In this document: piece by piece, positions 5,393 to 5,937 of the stretch
Layout of the letters: the number at the start of each line of letters is the position of its first letter
Position numbering within the stretch: position 1 is the stretch's first letter
Position numbers and translations under genes: made by a program
Notes under the pieces: model-generated
The model's input: the letters and a program-made list of their open reading frames with translations, nothing else
Databases searched by the model: none
Told to the model about the DNA's origin: nothing
From: Bacteriovoracaceae bacterium
GTDB taxonomy: Bacteria; Bdellovibrionota; Bacteriovoracia; Bacteriovoracales; Bacteriovoracaceae
NCBI GenBank assembly: GCA_947448095.1
Contig: CANFNN010000190.1
Coordinates: forward strand, 1-5,937
DNA length: 5,937 nt
Reading direction: 5' to 3'

Positions 5393-5937
5393 ATGGAACT
5401 TAATGCCCTAGAAATCGATAACCTCCCGAACCGTTTAACGTTCTTTCGAATGTTGATGATTCCTGTGGTGGTTCTGACGCTGTACTTTAGTGAAGAAACG
5501 CCATTTTTCCTTTTGGATTATCAGCCTTGGCTAGGCCACGTGGCGTGCTGGATTTTTGTGATGGCAAGCATCACGGATTTTTTGGATGGCTACATCGCTC
5601 GCAAAAGAAACATCGTAACGGTCTTTGGCTCATTTCTTGACCCCATCGCTGACAAATTTCTCGTGGTTTCATCTTTGATTATGCTCCTCGCTCTGGACCG
5701 GGTGCATCCGATCGTAGTCATTATTTTAGTCGTGAGAGAAATGTACATGACTTCGCTGCGTCTTCTCGCCTTGACTGAAGGAGTGGATGTTCCGGTAAGT
5801 TCCATGGGCAAATGGAAAACGGGCACTCAAATGGTCGCGATCCCGATGCTTATGATTTATGATGAATTCCTTTGGATGAATTTGCCCCTAATTGGAACCA
5901 TTCTGATCTATATTTCTGCAGTACTTTCTCTGTGGTC
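5393..5937 (+). CDS. pgsA: CDP-diacylglycerol--glycerol-3-phosphate 3-phosphatidyltransferase (3' end cut by window edge)
   Basis: PgsA makes phosphatidylglycerophosphate from CDP-diacylglycerol and glycerol 3-phosphate in the inner membrane, the committed step to phosphatidylglycerol and cardiolipin. The partial gene gives 181 complete codons and stays open to the edge; family members are usually about 180-200 residues, so only a little is missing. The CDP-alcohol phosphotransferase motif is complete: D62-x2-D65-G66-x2-A69-R70, then G79, D83 and D87. Also typical are NLPNRLTFFRM (10-20), REMYMTSLR (115-123) and GKWKTGTQM (139-147). Several hydrophobic spans are visible (about 18-32, 48-61, 88-101, 106-115, 147-157, 164 onward). 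The ATG at 5393 places the NLPNRLT motif at the usual distance; its ribosome binding site is weak (GGA at 5385-5387). An in-frame TTG at 5357 is a less likely start. Phosphatidylserine synthase and other CDP-alcohol transferases share the core motif, but the GKWKT segment favours PgsA. Confidence 0.93.
   Translation, partial: MELNALEIDNLPNRLTFFRMLMIPVVVLTLYFSEETPFFLLDYQPWLGHVACWIFVMASITDFLDGYIARKRNIVTVFGSFLDPIADKFLVVSSLIMLLALDRVHPIVVIILVVREMYMTSLRLLALTEGVDVPVSSMGKWKTGTQMVAIPMLMIYDEFLWMNLPLIGTILIYISAVLSLW

Noticed and set aside
5590..5826. Minus-strand 78-codon ORF
   Set aside because: Antisense to the conserved PgsA catalytic motif region; basic, low-information sequence.
1..5937. CRISPR array, tRNA, rRNA, IS element or phage cassette
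   Set aside because: No regularly spaced direct repeats, cloverleaf-like sequence, transposase, integrase or terminal inverted repeats were seen on either strand.

Overview
The window looks like chromosomal core sequence from a Gram-negative bacterium, most likely of the Bdellovibrio/Bacteriovorax group (Bdellovibrionota) or a related former deltaproteobacterial lineage. This placement is an inference from moderate-to-low GC content, compact coupled genes, a PilZ protein, a secreted DUF2252 protein and the style of the small proteins; no marker gene here proves it. I see no rRNA, tRNA, IS element, phage gene or CRISPR array.

Layout. Seven genes lie on the minus strand and read from right to left. 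They are a PilZ-domain protein (5284 to 4568), class II fructose-1,6-bisphosphatase glpX (4503 to 3550), an SRPBCC/Coq10-RatA-like lipid-binding-fold protein (3537 to 3106), a small phasin-like hypothetical protein (3104 to 2766), a YggS/PLPBP pyridoxal-phosphate homeostasis protein (2779 to 2093), an exported DUF2252 protein (2096 to 912), and an isopenicillin-N-synthase-type 2-oxoglutarate/Fe(II) oxygenase whose 3' end is cut by the left edge (773 to 1). On the plus strand, diverging from pilZ, is the 5' part of pgsA (phosphatidylglycerophosphate synthase), cut by the right edge (5393 to 5937). The oxygenase and pgsA have no stop codon inside the window.

Organisation. From glpX to DUF2252 the genes are tightly packed: a 12-nt gap, a 1-nt gap, a 14-nt overlap and a 4-nt ATGA overlap. 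This is almost certainly one operon with translational coupling. pilZ is separated from glpX by 64 bp holding a plausible promoter whose -10 box sits between 8-bp inverted-repeat arms. The oxygenase is separated from DUF2252 by 138 bp holding two related AT-rich palindromes, one overlapping a candidate -10, so it is probably separately regulated. The 108 bp between pilZ and pgsA hold back-to-back candidate promoters.

How the genes may work together. GlpX (gluconeogenesis), YggS (PLP balance) and PgsA (phospholipid synthesis) are housekeeping. The SRPBCC and phasin-like pair suggests a lipid, quinone or storage-granule role, and PilZ suggests c-di-GMP input nearby, but no direct functional link is visible. 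I find no clear novel multi-gene defence or mobile system. The points most worth a second look are the paired palindromes, the glpX operator-like repeat, an A8 tract that could fuse the small protein to YggS by slippage, and the exported kinase-fold DUF2252 protein.
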